Assembly (NCBI RefSeq): GCF_001514235.1
Contig: NZ_KQ948926.1
Span: 343,291-407,290 of the forward strand
Length of the DNA: 64,000 bases
From: Streptomyces caeruleatus
GTDB taxonomy: Bacteria > Actinomycetota > Actinomycetes > Streptomycetales > Streptomycetaceae
Reading direction: 5' to 3'
Numbering within the stretch: the stretch's first letter is position 1; each line of letters starts with the position of its first letter. A program made the translations under genes and the position numbers. Of the stretch, positions 16,989-25,750 are shown piece by piece. The notes beneath the pieces were generated by a model, which saw only the letters and a list, made by a program, of their open reading frames with translations, was not told the DNA's origin and made no database searches.

Positions 16989-17698
16989 CCACGTACGGAC
17001 CCGACGAGCGGGTGTTGGTCTCCCCGCGGTACATGGCGGGCGCCGGCGACCGGCTCGCCGACGCGCTCGGCCCGCTGATCCACCTCTTCGGCTGGCCCAC
17101 GCAGCACGACGCTGCCACCGGACACGTCGCGATCAGTAGCCCGGACGGCAGCGTGTTCTGCGACTTCGACCCCGTCCAGCCTGTCGGCCGGTGGTGGACG
17201 ATCACACACCACGAGCCGTACTGGCAAGTGCAGTTCAGCCGCCAGACGCCCCTGGAGGCCGTCGCCGCCGCCACCCAGGCGCTGCCGCAGCTTCTCGGCG
17301 ATGAGCGGCACGCCGAGCGCATTCCGATCACGGACATGCCCCTGAACAAGCTCGCGGCGCTCAACGACTGGTCCGTCGAGGACGGCGTCCTGACCTCGCC
17401 CGACTGGTGCTGCCGGCTCCTTCACACGCCCGAGGCGGACATCACGTGGCGCATCGAGCACGCCTTCTTCGAGAAGCAGCCGCTGGCCACCTTCACGCGC
17501 GAGGTCCCCGAGGGCCTCGTCCGCAACTTCTTCGCCCACCTCGCCACACCCGCGCCGGTGGAACGGGCCTTCGCCGACGTCCCCCTCAGCACGCGCCACG
17601 AGCACCACAACCTGATCACCCCCGTCCGCGGCTCTGCGATCAACCCGCAGATCGACCACGCCCTCGCTCAGTTCGGCCGCACCGGCCGACGTCGATGA
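16985..17698 (+). CDS. DUF317 domain protein 4
   Basis: A 237-residue protein starting at GTG, overlapping the end of the preceding pseudogene frame. The opening VSPRYMAGAGDRLADALG is the closest of all copies to the DUF317 consensus. It continues with SSPDGSVFCDFDP and WQVQFSRQTPLEAVAAATQAL. The second repeat is more divergent (TSPDWCCRLLHTPEADITW, EVPEGLVRNFFAHLATP). The tail is short compared with copies 1-3. It lies among winged-helix genes rather than beside the coupling protein. Confidence 0.75.
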   Translation: MTTYGPDERVLVSPRYMAGAGDRLADALGPLIHLFGWPTQHDAATGHVAISSPDGSVFCDFDPVQPVGRWWTITHHEPYWQVQFSRQTPLEAVAAATQALPQLLGDERHAERIPITDMPLNKLAALNDWSVEDGVLTSPDWCCRLLHTPEADITWRIEHAFFEKQPLATFTREVPEGLVRNFFAHLATPAPVERAFADVPLSTRHEHHNLITPVRGSAINPQIDHALAQFGRTGRRR

Positions 17699-17722
17699 AC
17701 CGCCCCTGCTCTGGAGCCATCC

Positions 17723-18187
17723 CTGCCCGAGAAGATCCTCTCGCTGGAGCCCGCCGAACAACTCCTGCTGCTGGCTGCCGACTTCACCCGGCACAACGAC
17801 GCCCTCACCCGGCACCGGCTCAACCACCCTCACCCCGGCGCCTTCCTCACCGAGCGCACCGCGTCCGCCCGGCACCTCGCCCGCTCGGCACTGGACATCG
17901 TGGGCACCCTCAACGCCCAGCCGATGTACCACAGCCCCGACATCCGAGCGGTGTACTCGCGGGTGCGGCAGCTCGCCCACCTCGCCACCGACACCGCCGA
18001 CCACCTGTTCGACGCCGTCGGCATCCTCAACCACACCCGCGACGGGTTGCCCGTCGAACTCGGCGACGACTTCCTGGCCGTGCTGAGCGAGCACGAGGCT
18101 CTCCAGGAGGCCGGCCGACGCTTCACCCTCGTCATGCACCTCACCGTGCTCGGCGCATCCGACGCATCGGCAGCCGCGGAACTCTAA
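17723..18187 (+). CDS. Stand-alone helical domain protein, CTG start
   Basis: About 154 residues. An in-frame stop at 17696 and the absence of ATG, GTG or TTG until 17900 leave CTG at 17723, seven bases after TGGAG, as the best start. The protein is a helical bundle with the LLLLAADFTRHNDALTRHRL signature that also opens the gene at 19167 (LLALAGLYTQHNDRLDLLLF). The winged helix that is fused to this domain at 19167 is encoded separately by the next gene (18239). The pair therefore looks like a split form of the same protein. Confidence 0.5.
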   Translation: MPEKILSLEPAEQLLLLAADFTRHNDALTRHRLNHPHPGAFLTERTASARHLARSALDIVGTLNAQPMYHSPDIRAVYSRVRQLAHLATDTADHLFDAVGILNHTRDGLPVELGDDFLAVLSEHEALQEAGRRFTLVMHLTVLGASDASAAAEL

Positions 18188-18238
18188 GTCAGCGAACGAT
18201 GCCACTGGGGTGCTGTTCCGCAGCACCAGCCGCCGCCC

Positions 18239-18544
18239 ATGTCACCAGCCCAGGAGGCCACGCTGCGGGCCGTGGCACGCGGCGAGGTGACCATCGCCGA
18301 CGGCAAGCCCCGCCTGCGCCGCGATGACCTGCGCGTCACCATCAGCACCGTCCGTGCCCTGGAGGGCCGCGGCCTTCTCGCCCGCGAGGACACTCCGCTC
18401 TGGTTCCACGACGAGCGTGTCCATCTCACCGAGGCCGGGCGCCGCGACCTCGCCGCCTCATTCGCCCGGCCGCGCCCCACCGGCCTGACCACCAGTAGCC
18501 CCGCACCGCCCCCACCGAAGGCCGCTGCCAGCCGCGCCCGCTGA
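18239..18544 (+). CDS. Stand-alone winged-helix protein
   Basis: A 101-residue protein starting at ATG. It is almost entirely a winged-helix unit: SPAQEATLRAVARGEV, TISTVRALEGRGLLARED, then the wing and VHLTEAGRRDLAASF. A basic tail follows. It matches the C-terminal domains of the genes at 15672 and 19167. With the gene at 17723 it restores the two-domain layout. Probably DNA-binding; target unknown. Confidence 0.6.
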   Translation: MSPAQEATLRAVARGEVTIADGKPRLRRDDLRVTISTVRALEGRGLLAREDTPLWFHDERVHLTEAGRRDLAASFARPRPTGLTTSSPAPPPPKAAASRAR

Positions 18545-18571
18545 CCCGTACCCGACCTCCCAGGAGACCTC

Positions 18572-19135
18572 ACGCCCTCCGACACCCCCACCGCGCACGA
18601 CATCGCGCTCGCCCTGGCCGCGCAAGTCCACCCCGACGCCACACCCCGCGACGTCGTCGTCCACTTCACACTGCGCCGCCTGGCCGCACCGCACTACGAC
18701 CACCGCTCCTCCGGCGGCCCCGCAACCGGCACCGCCCACGCCCTGCACGCCCGGCTCTACGGACTCCCCGACGACCCGAGCCCGGTACCCGCCGCCCTCG
18801 ACGAACTCCTCCAGTACGTGAGCACCGAGCGTGACGCAGACCAGCAGCAGGCCGTACTGGCCCAGCTCGCCGAGCAGCTGCGCAACGCCGCCGAGGTCCT
18901 CGAATGGGCACGCAACAACGCCCACTGGCGTCAACTGCCCACCCTCACCTGGGAATGGCTGCGTGACGCCACGGCCACCGCCCGTGGCCTCGCCGCCGGC
19001 CTCGACGAGGCCGGCCCCGCCTTCGCATCACCAACCCGTCCCTCCCGCGGCCACGGCACCCGCCCCGCCGGCACCGGCCGCGCCGCGCCAACGCCGCCGC
19101 CGCCTCCCGCCCAACAGCCCACGCGTCGGCACTGA
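18572..19135 (+). CDS. Hypothetical protein with ACG at the start position
   Basis: About 187 residues of protein-like sequence (HDIALALAAQVHPDATP, VVVHFTLRRLAAPHYD, AALDELLQYVSTERD, QLRNAAEVLEWARNN). In-frame stop at 18542 and first conventional start at 18818 bracket the region. A strong CAGGAGA site ends at 18567 and the codon at the right spacing is ACG (18572). The C-terminal third is Pro/Thr/Arg-rich. The domain is unknown. The gene is co-directional and closely packed, 31 bases before the ATG of the next gene. Confidence 0.5.
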   Translation, partial: TPSDTPTAHDIALALAAQVHPDATPRDVVVHFTLRRLAAPHYDHRSSGGPATGTAHALHARLYGLPDDPSPVPAALDELLQYVSTERDADQQQAVLAQLAEQLRNAAEVLEWARNNAHWRQLPTLTWEWLRDATATARGLAAGLDEAGPAFASPTRPSRGHGTRPAGTGRAAPTPPPPPAQQPTRRH

Positions 19136-19166
19136 CCGCCAGCCCGCTCGCCTCTGAAGACCCCTG

Positions 19167-20018
19167 ATGACGACATCACCCGACCCCGATCACACTCCCC
19201 TGTTCGACGTCGACGTGCCCGTTGCGCCGACGCCCGTGGAGCGGCTGCTGGCGCTCGCCGGCCTCTACACCCAGCACAACGACCGGCTCGACCTCCTCCT
19301 GTTCGGACCCAGCCCTCGCCCCGATCCGGATGCCTGCGCGGCCTCGGCCCACCGTCTGGACCGCGAGACCCTCGCCTGCATCACAGCGCTCCGCCGACAG
19401 CCCCTGCCGGCCATCGAACCGGTCAAGAACGCCGTCGTACGGCTCAAGCAACTCGCCTACCTGACCGGCGGGGCCACCCGCTACCTCACCGCCGCCCAGC
19501 ACGTGCGCCCCCTGGACGATGCGGACCACACGCACCCTGACCTCCGGCGCGGATTCGGCCAGTACGTACGACTGGCCCGCGAACTCACCGCCCTGGCCCC
19601 ACTCACCATCATCGAATCCGCCTACCCCATCGCCGGCAGGCTGCCGAGCAGGGCCCGCAGCACCACCACCATCCCCACCATGGACGCCGACCGTCGCACC
19701 GCCCTGCTCGAAATTGCCCGCGGCCACATCGCCGTCACCGGCCACGACGAGCACCAGCGCGTCCACGGCCACACCGTGGCGGTGGACACCGAGATGCTGC
19801 GCCACCTCGAAGCCGAGGGCCTGGTCACCCGCGAACCTGCCTCCGCGCCCCCGTTCTTTCCCGGCGGGCCGCCCCGCGACCGCGCCCGTCTGACCACCCT
19901 CGGAACCCGCGCCCTCAGCACGGTCCTCGTCTCCCCCCACTACATCAGCGGACAGGCGTCCGGCCCCGTCCCGGTCCCCGCTCCCGGTGCGGTCATCTCC
20001 GCCCGCGCACACCGCTGA
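19167..20018 (+). CDS. Helical domain plus winged-helix protein (fused form)
   Basis: A 283-residue protein starting at ATG. Residues 20-165 are the helical domain (LLALAGLYTQHNDRLDLLLF, AYLTGGATRYLTAAQHV). Residues 172-255 are a winged helix (DADRRTALLEIARGHIAV, EMLRHLEAEGLVTREP, ARLTTLGTRALSTVL). This is the fused version of the neighbours at 17723 and 18239. No enzymatic motif. It is the last of the paralogue block before the DNA-metabolism genes. Likely DNA-binding. Confidence 0.6.
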   Translation: MTTSPDPDHTPLFDVDVPVAPTPVERLLALAGLYTQHNDRLDLLLFGPSPRPDPDACAASAHRLDRETLACITALRRQPLPAIEPVKNAVVRLKQLAYLTGGATRYLTAAQHVRPLDDADHTHPDLRRGFGQYVRLARELTALAPLTIIESAYPIAGRLPSRARSTTTIPTMDADRRTALLEIARGHIAVTGHDEHQRVHGHTVAVDTEMLRHLEAEGLVTREPASAPPFFPGGPPRDRARLTTLGTRALSTVLVSPHYISGQASGPVPVPAPGAVISARAHR

Positions 20019-20078
20019 CAGCGCGCACCCTCACCCCCGGGCCCCGCCGTCTCCCTCTTTTCATGCAAGGACATCCCG

Positions 20079-21011
20079 ATTCCCGCTTCTCCCACCCACA
20101 TCTGCATTTCGCTAGGTGCCGGAATTCAGTCCAGCGCCATGCTCGCCCTCTCCGCCAACGGCGTCCTACCCAAGGCCGATTACGCCATCTTCGCCGACAC
20201 CGGCTGGGAACCCCGCGCGGTCTATCAGCATCTCGACCGACTCGAACGCGACATAGCCAAGCCCGCCGGAATACCCATCCTCCGGGTCTCCGCCGGGAAC
20301 ATCCGAAAGGACGCCCTCGACCCGTCGCATCGCTTCGCCTCCATGCCCCTGTATGTCCTCAACCAGGACGGCAGGCAAGGGATGACCAGGCGGCAATGCA
20401 CCGGGGAATACAAGATCAAACCAATCAAGAAGAAGGTCCGGGAAATCCTCGGATATCCCTACCCCACGCGCATCCCGAAAGATGTCTTTGTCGAGCAGTG
20501 GGTGGGCATTTCCACGGACGAGTTCCATCGCGCCAAGGACGCCGACGTCCGCTACATGCGCAACCGGCATCCGCTCATCGACATGGGCTGGTCGCGAAGG
20601 GACTGCATCCGCTACCTGACCTCCATCGGCCTGGAAAACACACCGAAATCGAGTTGCCTGGGCTGCCCATTTCACGGAAATTCGCAGTGGCGGAACATCC
20701 GTGACACGAGTCCGGACGAATGGCAGGACGTGGTGGAATTCGACGCCGCCATCCGACAGGGCAACGCCCGCGCGAACGCGAACGGCAACCATCTGCTCGG
20801 CCAGGCGTTCTTGCACCGCTCCCGTATACCGCTCAGCGAAGCCCCGATCGACCACGTCACCGCCGCCGAATGGGCCGCCCGCCAGGCCGAGTTGACCGAC
20901 GCACCGAACGAACAGGAACTGGAGCAGGGCGTGGTGGACGGCTGCTCCCCGTGGGCCTGCCGGGGCAGCGAACCGACGGTTTCGCAGGACGACTTCGGGC
21001 TGGCCTCTTGA
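20079..21011 (+). CDS. PP-loop ATPase, PAPS-reductase-like
   Basis: About 310 residues if started at ATT (20079), seven bases after CAAGGA. The first ATG (20139) would cut off the nucleotide-binding PP-loop, SLGAGIQSSAM, which needs the upstream codons. Further PAPS-reductase-family features are YAIFADTGWEPRAVY, RRQCTGEYKIKPI and SSCLGCPFHGNSQW, the last with a cysteine pair. This branch, common on actinophages and plasmids, is annotated as PAPS-reductase family but is not the assimilatory enzyme. It may activate a substrate with ATP for thiolation or modification. Its stop overlaps the methyltransferase start, which suggests linked DNA or nucleotide modification. Confidence 0.7.
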   Translation: MPASPTHICISLGAGIQSSAMLALSANGVLPKADYAIFADTGWEPRAVYQHLDRLERDIAKPAGIPILRVSAGNIRKDALDPSHRFASMPLYVLNQDGRQGMTRRQCTGEYKIKPIKKKVREILGYPYPTRIPKDVFVEQWVGISTDEFHRAKDADVRYMRNRHPLIDMGWSRRDCIRYLTSIGLENTPKSSCLGCPFHGNSQWRNIRDTSPDEWQDVVEFDAAIRQGNARANANGNHLLGQAFLHRSRIPLSEAPIDHVTAAEWAARQAELTDAPNEQELEQGVVDGCSPWACRGSEPTVSQDDFGLAS

Positions 21012-22285
21012 TCCTGGACCTGTTTGCCGGTCCGGGGGGATGGAGCCACTCTCTGACCATCCTCGGCGCCCGGGACGTGGGCCTGGAATGGGACGAATGG
21101 GCCTGTAAGACCCGTGCGGCAGCGGGGCAGTTGACCATTCGTACGGACGTGGCCCTGTATCCGGTCCGGCCGTTCCTCGGACGGACCGTCGGGCTCATCG
21201 CGAGCCCTCCCTGTCAGGCGTGGAGTATGGCCGGCAAACGGCTCGGGCTGCTGGACCAGCCGCTGGTGCACCATGCGGTCGCGGACCTCGCCGCCGGCCG
21301 GGACACCCGTGAACGACTGCTCGCCGCCTGCCAGGACGAGCGCAGTCTGCTGGCCGCCGAACCCATGCGCTACCTGCACGCCCTGAACACAGTCGGTGAG
21401 CCGGAATGGGTGGCCATGGAGGAGGTCCCCGACGTCCTGCCGCTATGGCGGCAGTACGCGGCCATCCTCCGCCGCTGGGGATTCTCCGTGTGGACCGGGA
21501 TCCTCAACGCCGCCGACTACGGCGTACCGCAGACAAGACGGCGGGCGATCCTGCTGGCCTCCCGAGTCCGCATCGCCGAACCACCCGCACCAACCCATGC
21601 CCAGACCGCCGAGCCCGAGTCGCTGTTCGGACCGGGCCGCGCCCGGTGGGTGTCCATGGCCGAGGCCCTCGGCTGGGGCGCCACCGACCGGCCCGTCCCC
21701 ACCGTGTGCGCCGGCGGCGGCCCCGGTGGAGGCCCCGAGCCCTTCCCCTCCGGCTCCCGCCAAACCCTCGCCAACGCCCGCGACCGGGGCCTGTGGCGCC
21801 CTCAACTACCCGCCGCAGAGACGGTGTTCGAACCGCAGACGCGTGGAACAGGCCGGACATCCCGACACGGCCCGCGCACCGCCACATCCGCAGATGCCCC
21901 AGCCCCCGCCTTCACAAGCAAGGCCACGCACTGGAAGTGGTCCCTGCGCAGCAACAACCAGGCCAACGCCACCGTCCGATCGATCGAGGAACCGGCCGGG
22001 ACGCTGTTCTTCGGGCACCGCGTCAACGAGTGCCGCTGGATCGCCGAGCCCGCCGACGACACACCGCCGGAGAACGAGACGGGGGCCGCGCCGGAGCCGA
22101 TCCGGATCACCGCACGCGAGGCCGGCATCCTCCAGACCTTCCCCGCGGACTACCCCTGGCAGGGCAACAAGGGCCAGCAGTTCTCGCAGATCGGCAACGC
22201 CGTACCACCCCGCCTCGCCGCCCACCTTCTCGCCCCGTACCTCGGCGTCACCCTCGCCCCCGACGACTTCACCCTCGCTGCCTGA
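21008..22285 (+). CDS. C5 cytosine-specific DNA methyltransferase
   Basis: A 425-residue protein with TTG at 21008 overlapping the previous stop; the start must be here because motif I (LDLFAGPGGWS) begins at residue 3. Motif IV is SPPCQAWSM with the catalytic cysteine, motif VI is AMEEVPDVL, motif VIII is QTRRRAILL and motif X is QIGNAVPPRLA. A long variable target-recognition region lies between VIII and X. It methylates cytosine C5 in DNA. No restriction endonuclease adjoins it, so protection of the element or a role with the PP-loop protein is plausible. Confidence 0.88.
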   Translation: MILDLFAGPGGWSHSLTILGARDVGLEWDEWACKTRAAAGQLTIRTDVALYPVRPFLGRTVGLIASPPCQAWSMAGKRLGLLDQPLVHHAVADLAAGRDTRERLLAACQDERSLLAAEPMRYLHALNTVGEPEWVAMEEVPDVLPLWRQYAAILRRWGFSVWTGILNAADYGVPQTRRRAILLASRVRIAEPPAPTHAQTAEPESLFGPGRARWVSMAEALGWGATDRPVPTVCAGGGPGGGPEPFPSGSRQTLANARDRGLWRPQLPAAETVFEPQTRGTGRTSRHGPRTATSADAPAPAFTSKATHWKWSLRSNNQANATVRSIEEPAGTLFFGHRVNECRWIAEPADDTPPENETGAAPEPIRITAREAGILQTFPADYPWQGNKGQQFSQIGNAVPPRLAAHLLAPYLGVTLAPDDFTLAA

Positions 22286-22336
22286 TAGCCGCGTGCCCGC
22301 GCTCTGCCCACGCCACGATCACCGAAGGGCTCCCCC

Positions 22337-23254
22337 CTGAACCACTCCGTTCCCTGGTCCTCGGCGCTTACGCACGCCCTCACCGCTGCCGGGCGAGGGC
22401 TGGCCGTCTTCCCCCTCGGGCCACTCAAGCAGCCCGTCATCCGCAACCCGCACCCCGACCGCGCCTGCCGCGGCGAGTGCGGGCAGTTCGGCCACGGCGT
22501 CCACGACTCCTCCACCGACTCCGACACCGTGCGGGCCTTGTTCCGGGCCGCCCGCCGCGCCACCGGCTACGGCATCGCCTGCGGACGCCCCCCACACCAC
22601 CTGATCGGACTCGACCTCGACCGCAAGAACGGCCTCGACGGCATCACCGCCCTCACCGACCTGGCCACACGGCACGGCTTCCACCTCCCGGACACCGTCA
22701 CCATCGCCACCCCGAGCGGGGGCCGCCACCTCTGGCTCGCCGCACCCCCAGACGCGGCCATCCCCAACTCGGCCAGCCGTCTGGGCCCCGGCATCGACGT
22801 CCGCGGCAGCGGCGGCTACCTCGTCGGCCCCGGCTCTCTCAGCCCCAAGGGCGCCTACCAGACGCTTCCAGGCCACCCCAGCGACCCTGCCCCGGCGCCC
22901 TTGCCGCTGCTGCGCCTCATACAACCGCCCCGGCCACCGGCCGTGACCCCACCGCCGCGCAGCACCGGGCCCCACAGCATCGAACCCCTCGTGCGCTTCG
23001 TACGCGACTCACCGGACGGACAGCTCAACAACCGCCTGTACTGGGCGGCCTGCCGTGCCTACGAAGCAGCCGACGAACCCGACGCCGCCGCCGACGCCCT
23101 GCTTCACGCCGCCATCGACGCCGGCCACCCAGAACGCGGTGCCGCCCGCACCATCGCCAGCGCGCGAAACCGCGCCCACCCCGGCCGCGCCAGCCCTGTA
23201 ACCAGGCCGGCGGAGCCCAGGCCATCACGATCTGCACCCCGAGCCCTCCACTGA
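22337..23254 (+). CDS. Primase-polymerase (bifunctional DNA primase/polymerase domain)
   Basis: About 305 residues from CTG at 22337, seven bases after GAAGGG; the first conventional start (GTG 22529) would remove the conserved N-terminus AAGRGLAVFPLGPLKQPV and the cysteine-containing ACRGECGQFGHG. The Prim-Pol core shows IGLDLDRKNG with the metal-binding DxD and TPSGGRHLWLA. A helical C-terminal domain follows (NNRLYWAACRAYEAAD, ERGAARTIASARNRA). This family primes and copies DNA in actinobacterial plasmids and phages. It points to autonomous replication ability of the element. A terminator-like hairpin follows at 23262. Confidence 0.75.
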   Translation: MNHSVPWSSALTHALTAAGRGLAVFPLGPLKQPVIRNPHPDRACRGECGQFGHGVHDSSTDSDTVRALFRAARRATGYGIACGRPPHHLIGLDLDRKNGLDGITALTDLATRHGFHLPDTVTIATPSGGRHLWLAAPPDAAIPNSASRLGPGIDVRGSGGYLVGPGSLSPKGAYQTLPGHPSDPAPAPLPLLRLIQPPRPPAVTPPPRSTGPHSIEPLVRFVRDSPDGQLNNRLYWAACRAYEAADEPDAAADALLHAAIDAGHPERGAARTIASARNRAHPGRASPVTRPAEPRPSRSAPRALH

Positions 23255-23261
23255 CCCTCCC

Positions 23262-23289
23262 GATCCGGCCGACCCTCGCTGGCCGGATC
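23262..23289. terminator. Hairpin between convergent genes
   Basis: GATCCGGCC and GGCCGGATC form a nine-base-pair stem around a ten-base loop. It lies in the gap between the convergent Prim-Pol gene and HTH gene, so it could end both transcripts. Confidence 0.6.
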
Positions 23290-23318
23290 AGGCGATTCGA
23301 CACCTTCGGAGATCGGTC

Positions 23319-23615
23319 TCAGCGTTTCCCGAGAACTGACCGGACGGTGGAACGCGAGTGGCCCATCAGGCGGGCAATGCGCGCTTCCTCGATCTGGTGC
23401 GAGCCGGCCTCGCGAATCAGGTCGTCACGGGATGCCTTCATCTCCCCGTAGGCGCGGAGCTTTCCGAGAACTCCTTCGGCACCCTCCTTCTCAGGCGGCT
23501 CTTGACTGTCGCCCTCACTGGCGTCGGAGTTGAGTGCCCTCTGGCAGAAGCCGCGTTCTTCCTCCGTCGGTTCGTCGTCCGCGAGTCGCACGGCTTGGGT
23601 CAGGGCATCGGTCAT
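23319..23615 (-). CDS. Small HTH protein divergent from Hsp70 gene
   Basis: A 98-residue protein. The ATG at 23615 is preceded by GTGAGG; longer frames upstream are low in coding character. The C-terminal 40 residues form a helix-turn-helix (REAGSHQIEEARIARLMGHS followed by RSTVRSVLG). The N-terminal half is acidic. It is transcribed away from the Hsp70-like gene across a 230-base AT-richer gap with inverted repeats, an arrangement typical of a local regulator. The regulatory link is inferred. Confidence 0.65.
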   Translation of the reverse strand: MTDALTQAVRLADDEPTEEERGFCQRALNSDASEGDSQEPPEKEGAEGVLGKLRAYGEMKASRDDLIREAGSHQIEEARIARLMGHSRSTVRSVLGKR

Positions 23616-23685
23616 CCGAACCTCACGATCAGAAGAAGCGAGATGCCCGGAAATATACATGCCCAAATTCAGGCATCCCTCCCGT

Positions 23686-23705
23686 GATATTAACTGCTCA
23701 ATATC
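23686..23705. promoter_or_regulatory. Inverted repeat in divergent promoter region
   Basis: GATATT and AATATC are arranged as an inverted repeat with an eight-base spacer in the AT-rich gap between the divergent HTH and Hsp70-like genes. A second pair, GATGCC / GGCATC, lies just upstream at about 23642-23676. Either could be an operator for the HTH protein. No clear -10/-35 pair is assigned. Confidence 0.35.
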
Positions 23706-23846
23706 GTCTGTTCTGGTGTCCTTGAGCCCGGCGAAGGGACAGGTCGGGCCCATTTTGGGAATTGGCCAGGGATTCTTCTTCCGAACCGAACCTGTCGCCG
23801 ACGAAGCCATCGGGTGCTTCGTGGACCACACTTCGTAGGGAGAGTC

Positions 23847-25733
23847 ATGTCCGAACCTTTGGTCGTCTGCGGAATCGATCTGGGCACACATGCCACAGGG
23901 TTTGCCTGGGCGGTGATCGACGAGGAGAACGAGGACGCCGCGCTTCGCCGTATCCATTTCTTCACTCAGTGGCCAGGCCAGCCCGTGGCCGCAGTCAAGA
24001 CTCTCTCCGCTCTGCTGCTCGGCGAGGGTGACGAGGTTCTCGCCTGGGGGTATGAGGCCAGGAACCGTGCACTGGGTCTTCTCAGCGGTGAAGAGGGCCG
24101 CCGGTACCGTGCAGCGTTCAAGATGGACCTGATGCAGTCGACACGGCGAGCCGTTGGCGGGCCCAGGGGAAGTGGCCGCAACGCCAAAGCGGAAGGTCCT
24201 CAGACCGCCGAGACTGCCGAAACAGAGAGCGCTGCGTCGACAGCGGAGGAGCACGGTGAAGACACGGGGGCGTGCTCTGAAGAGGACGAGGAGGGGGAGG
24301 ATGAGTCATATCTGAGGGTGCAGGAACCTCCAAGCGAAGCAGAGAGGTTGACGATCGAGCTGCTGTCTCGGGTACGTGAGGCGGCGTTGGCGCAGATCAC
24401 GAGCAGCGGCTACCTGGCAGAAGACATCCGCTGGAGCATCACGGTGCCGGCGATCTTCACCGACGTGGACAAGCAGACGGTCAGGCGATGTGCCGCCGCA
24501 GCCTGTTTCCCCGCCGAGGACGGTCGGCTCATTCTGGCTCTGGAACCGGAGGCAGCGGTCCACCACGCGCGTGTTCGCGGTGCCCGACCGCCAGGAGAGG
24601 ACGACCAGTCTCCGACGGACCTTTGTGCTCCCGGGCGCCGGATCCTTGTTGTCGACAGTGGTGGCGGCACTGTGGACTTGGCCGCCTACGTGAACGACGA
24701 CGACGGTCGCATGGTCGAGATCGGTTTGGTCAACGGCGGTCGGCACGGCTCGAACGAGCTCAACCACCGTTTCGAGGATCGGCTCCTGGCCGACCGCTTC
24801 GGCAAGCCCGAACTCGTCGCACTGCTTCGCGAAGAAGTACCCGAGGCGATGCTGGAACTGGTTGATGCGTGGGAGCGCCACAAACTGTCTTTTGGACCGG
24901 AGACCACGGCCCCCGTCCCGCTGCCCATCCCCGCCGCGATCGACCGGAAGCTGGGTGCTGCGGTACGCAAGCGTCTGTCGCGCAGGCAGGGTGGCGTCAC
25001 CGACTACATCCTTGTCACTCCCGAGGAGATGCGGGACGTCTTCGACACAGTTGTGCCCGATGTCCTGGACCTCATCGATGAACAACTCGCCGAGGTGACA
25101 CCCCAGAACAGCCCGCCCGACGCACCCAAGCCAGTGGTCCTGATGGTGGGCGGATTCAGCAACTCGCGCTATCTCCAGCACGCGTTCAAGCAACACCTCC
25201 AGGGCCGCGCCCACGTCCTGGTCCCGCCGGATCCGAGCTCCGCCGTGCTCTACGGAGCCGTGCACTTCGCCTACAGTCCACAGACGCGCGCCCGCCGCGC
25301 CCGCTACACCTACGGCGTGGACTGCTGCAGCCCATTCGAGCCCGGCATCGACTCCGAGAATCTCCGTTTCGTTGCCTCCGACGGCGTAGCCCGCTGCCGG
25401 AACCGCTTCGCCAAGCTGGTGACCATCGGGGACGTGGTGGACACGGGCAAGGAGATCAGCGACGTCTTTCTGCCCGTTGAGGGAACCACCAAGAGCCTGA
25501 CCTTTGACCTGTACACCACTATGGAAAGGGACCCTCGGTATGTGACGGACCCGGGCTGCGAGCGGATCGGCACCGTCCACGTCGACCTGGCCGGGGCCAT
25601 GAGGCACGCCCTCGACGATCGCGGGGTGCGGGTACACCTGCGGTTCGGCGAAACAGAGATCAAGGTACGCGCTCTCGTGCAGAAGACCGGCGAAGAGGTC
25701 TCCACCACCGTCCACTTCGCTTCCGACTACTGA
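23847..25733 (+). CDS. Hsp70 family protein (HSPA12-like)
   Basis: A 628-residue protein starting at the ATG after TAGGGAGAG. The actin-like ATPase fold is visible: phosphate-1 motif GIDLGTHATGFAW (residues 9-21), phosphate-2 VVDSGGGTVDLAAY near residue 269 and adenosine motif LMVGGFSNSRYLQ near 432. An acidic, low-complexity insert rich in Glu and Thr (residues 120-155) interrupts subdomain I. The C-terminal 170 residues are beta-rich but lack the canonical DnaK substrate domain and the EEVD-type tail. The next gene, a coiled-coil protein, starts 17 bases later. It is distinct from housekeeping dnaK, which lies in a grpE-dnaJ operon. Role unknown. Confidence 0.8.
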   Translation: MSEPLVVCGIDLGTHATGFAWAVIDEENEDAALRRIHFFTQWPGQPVAAVKTLSALLLGEGDEVLAWGYEARNRALGLLSGEEGRRYRAAFKMDLMQSTRRAVGGPRGSGRNAKAEGPQTAETAETESAASTAEEHGEDTGACSEEDEEGEDESYLRVQEPPSEAERLTIELLSRVREAALAQITSSGYLAEDIRWSITVPAIFTDVDKQTVRRCAAAACFPAEDGRLILALEPEAAVHHARVRGARPPGEDDQSPTDLCAPGRRILVVDSGGGTVDLAAYVNDDDGRMVEIGLVNGGRHGSNELNHRFEDRLLADRFGKPELVALLREEVPEAMLELVDAWERHKLSFGPETTAPVPLPIPAAIDRKLGAAVRKRLSRRQGGVTDYILVTPEEMRDVFDTVVPDVLDLIDEQLAEVTPQNSPPDAPKPVVLMVGGFSNSRYLQHAFKQHLQGRAHVLVPPDPSSAVLYGAVHFAYSPQTRARRARYTYGVDCCSPFEPGIDSENLRFVASDGVARCRNRFAKLVTIGDVVDTGKEISDVFLPVEGTTKSLTFDLYTTMERDPRYVTDPGCERIGTVHVDLAGAMRHALDDRGVRVHLRFGETEIKVRALVQKTGEEVSTTVHFASDY

Positions 25734-25750
25734 CTCGTCCAGGAGCACCC

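Noticed and set aside
21406..23451. A 681-codon plus-strand frame over the methyltransferase and Prim-Pol genes
   Set aside because: Its product is Arg/Pro-rich and low in complexity, whereas the other frames carry catalytic motifs.
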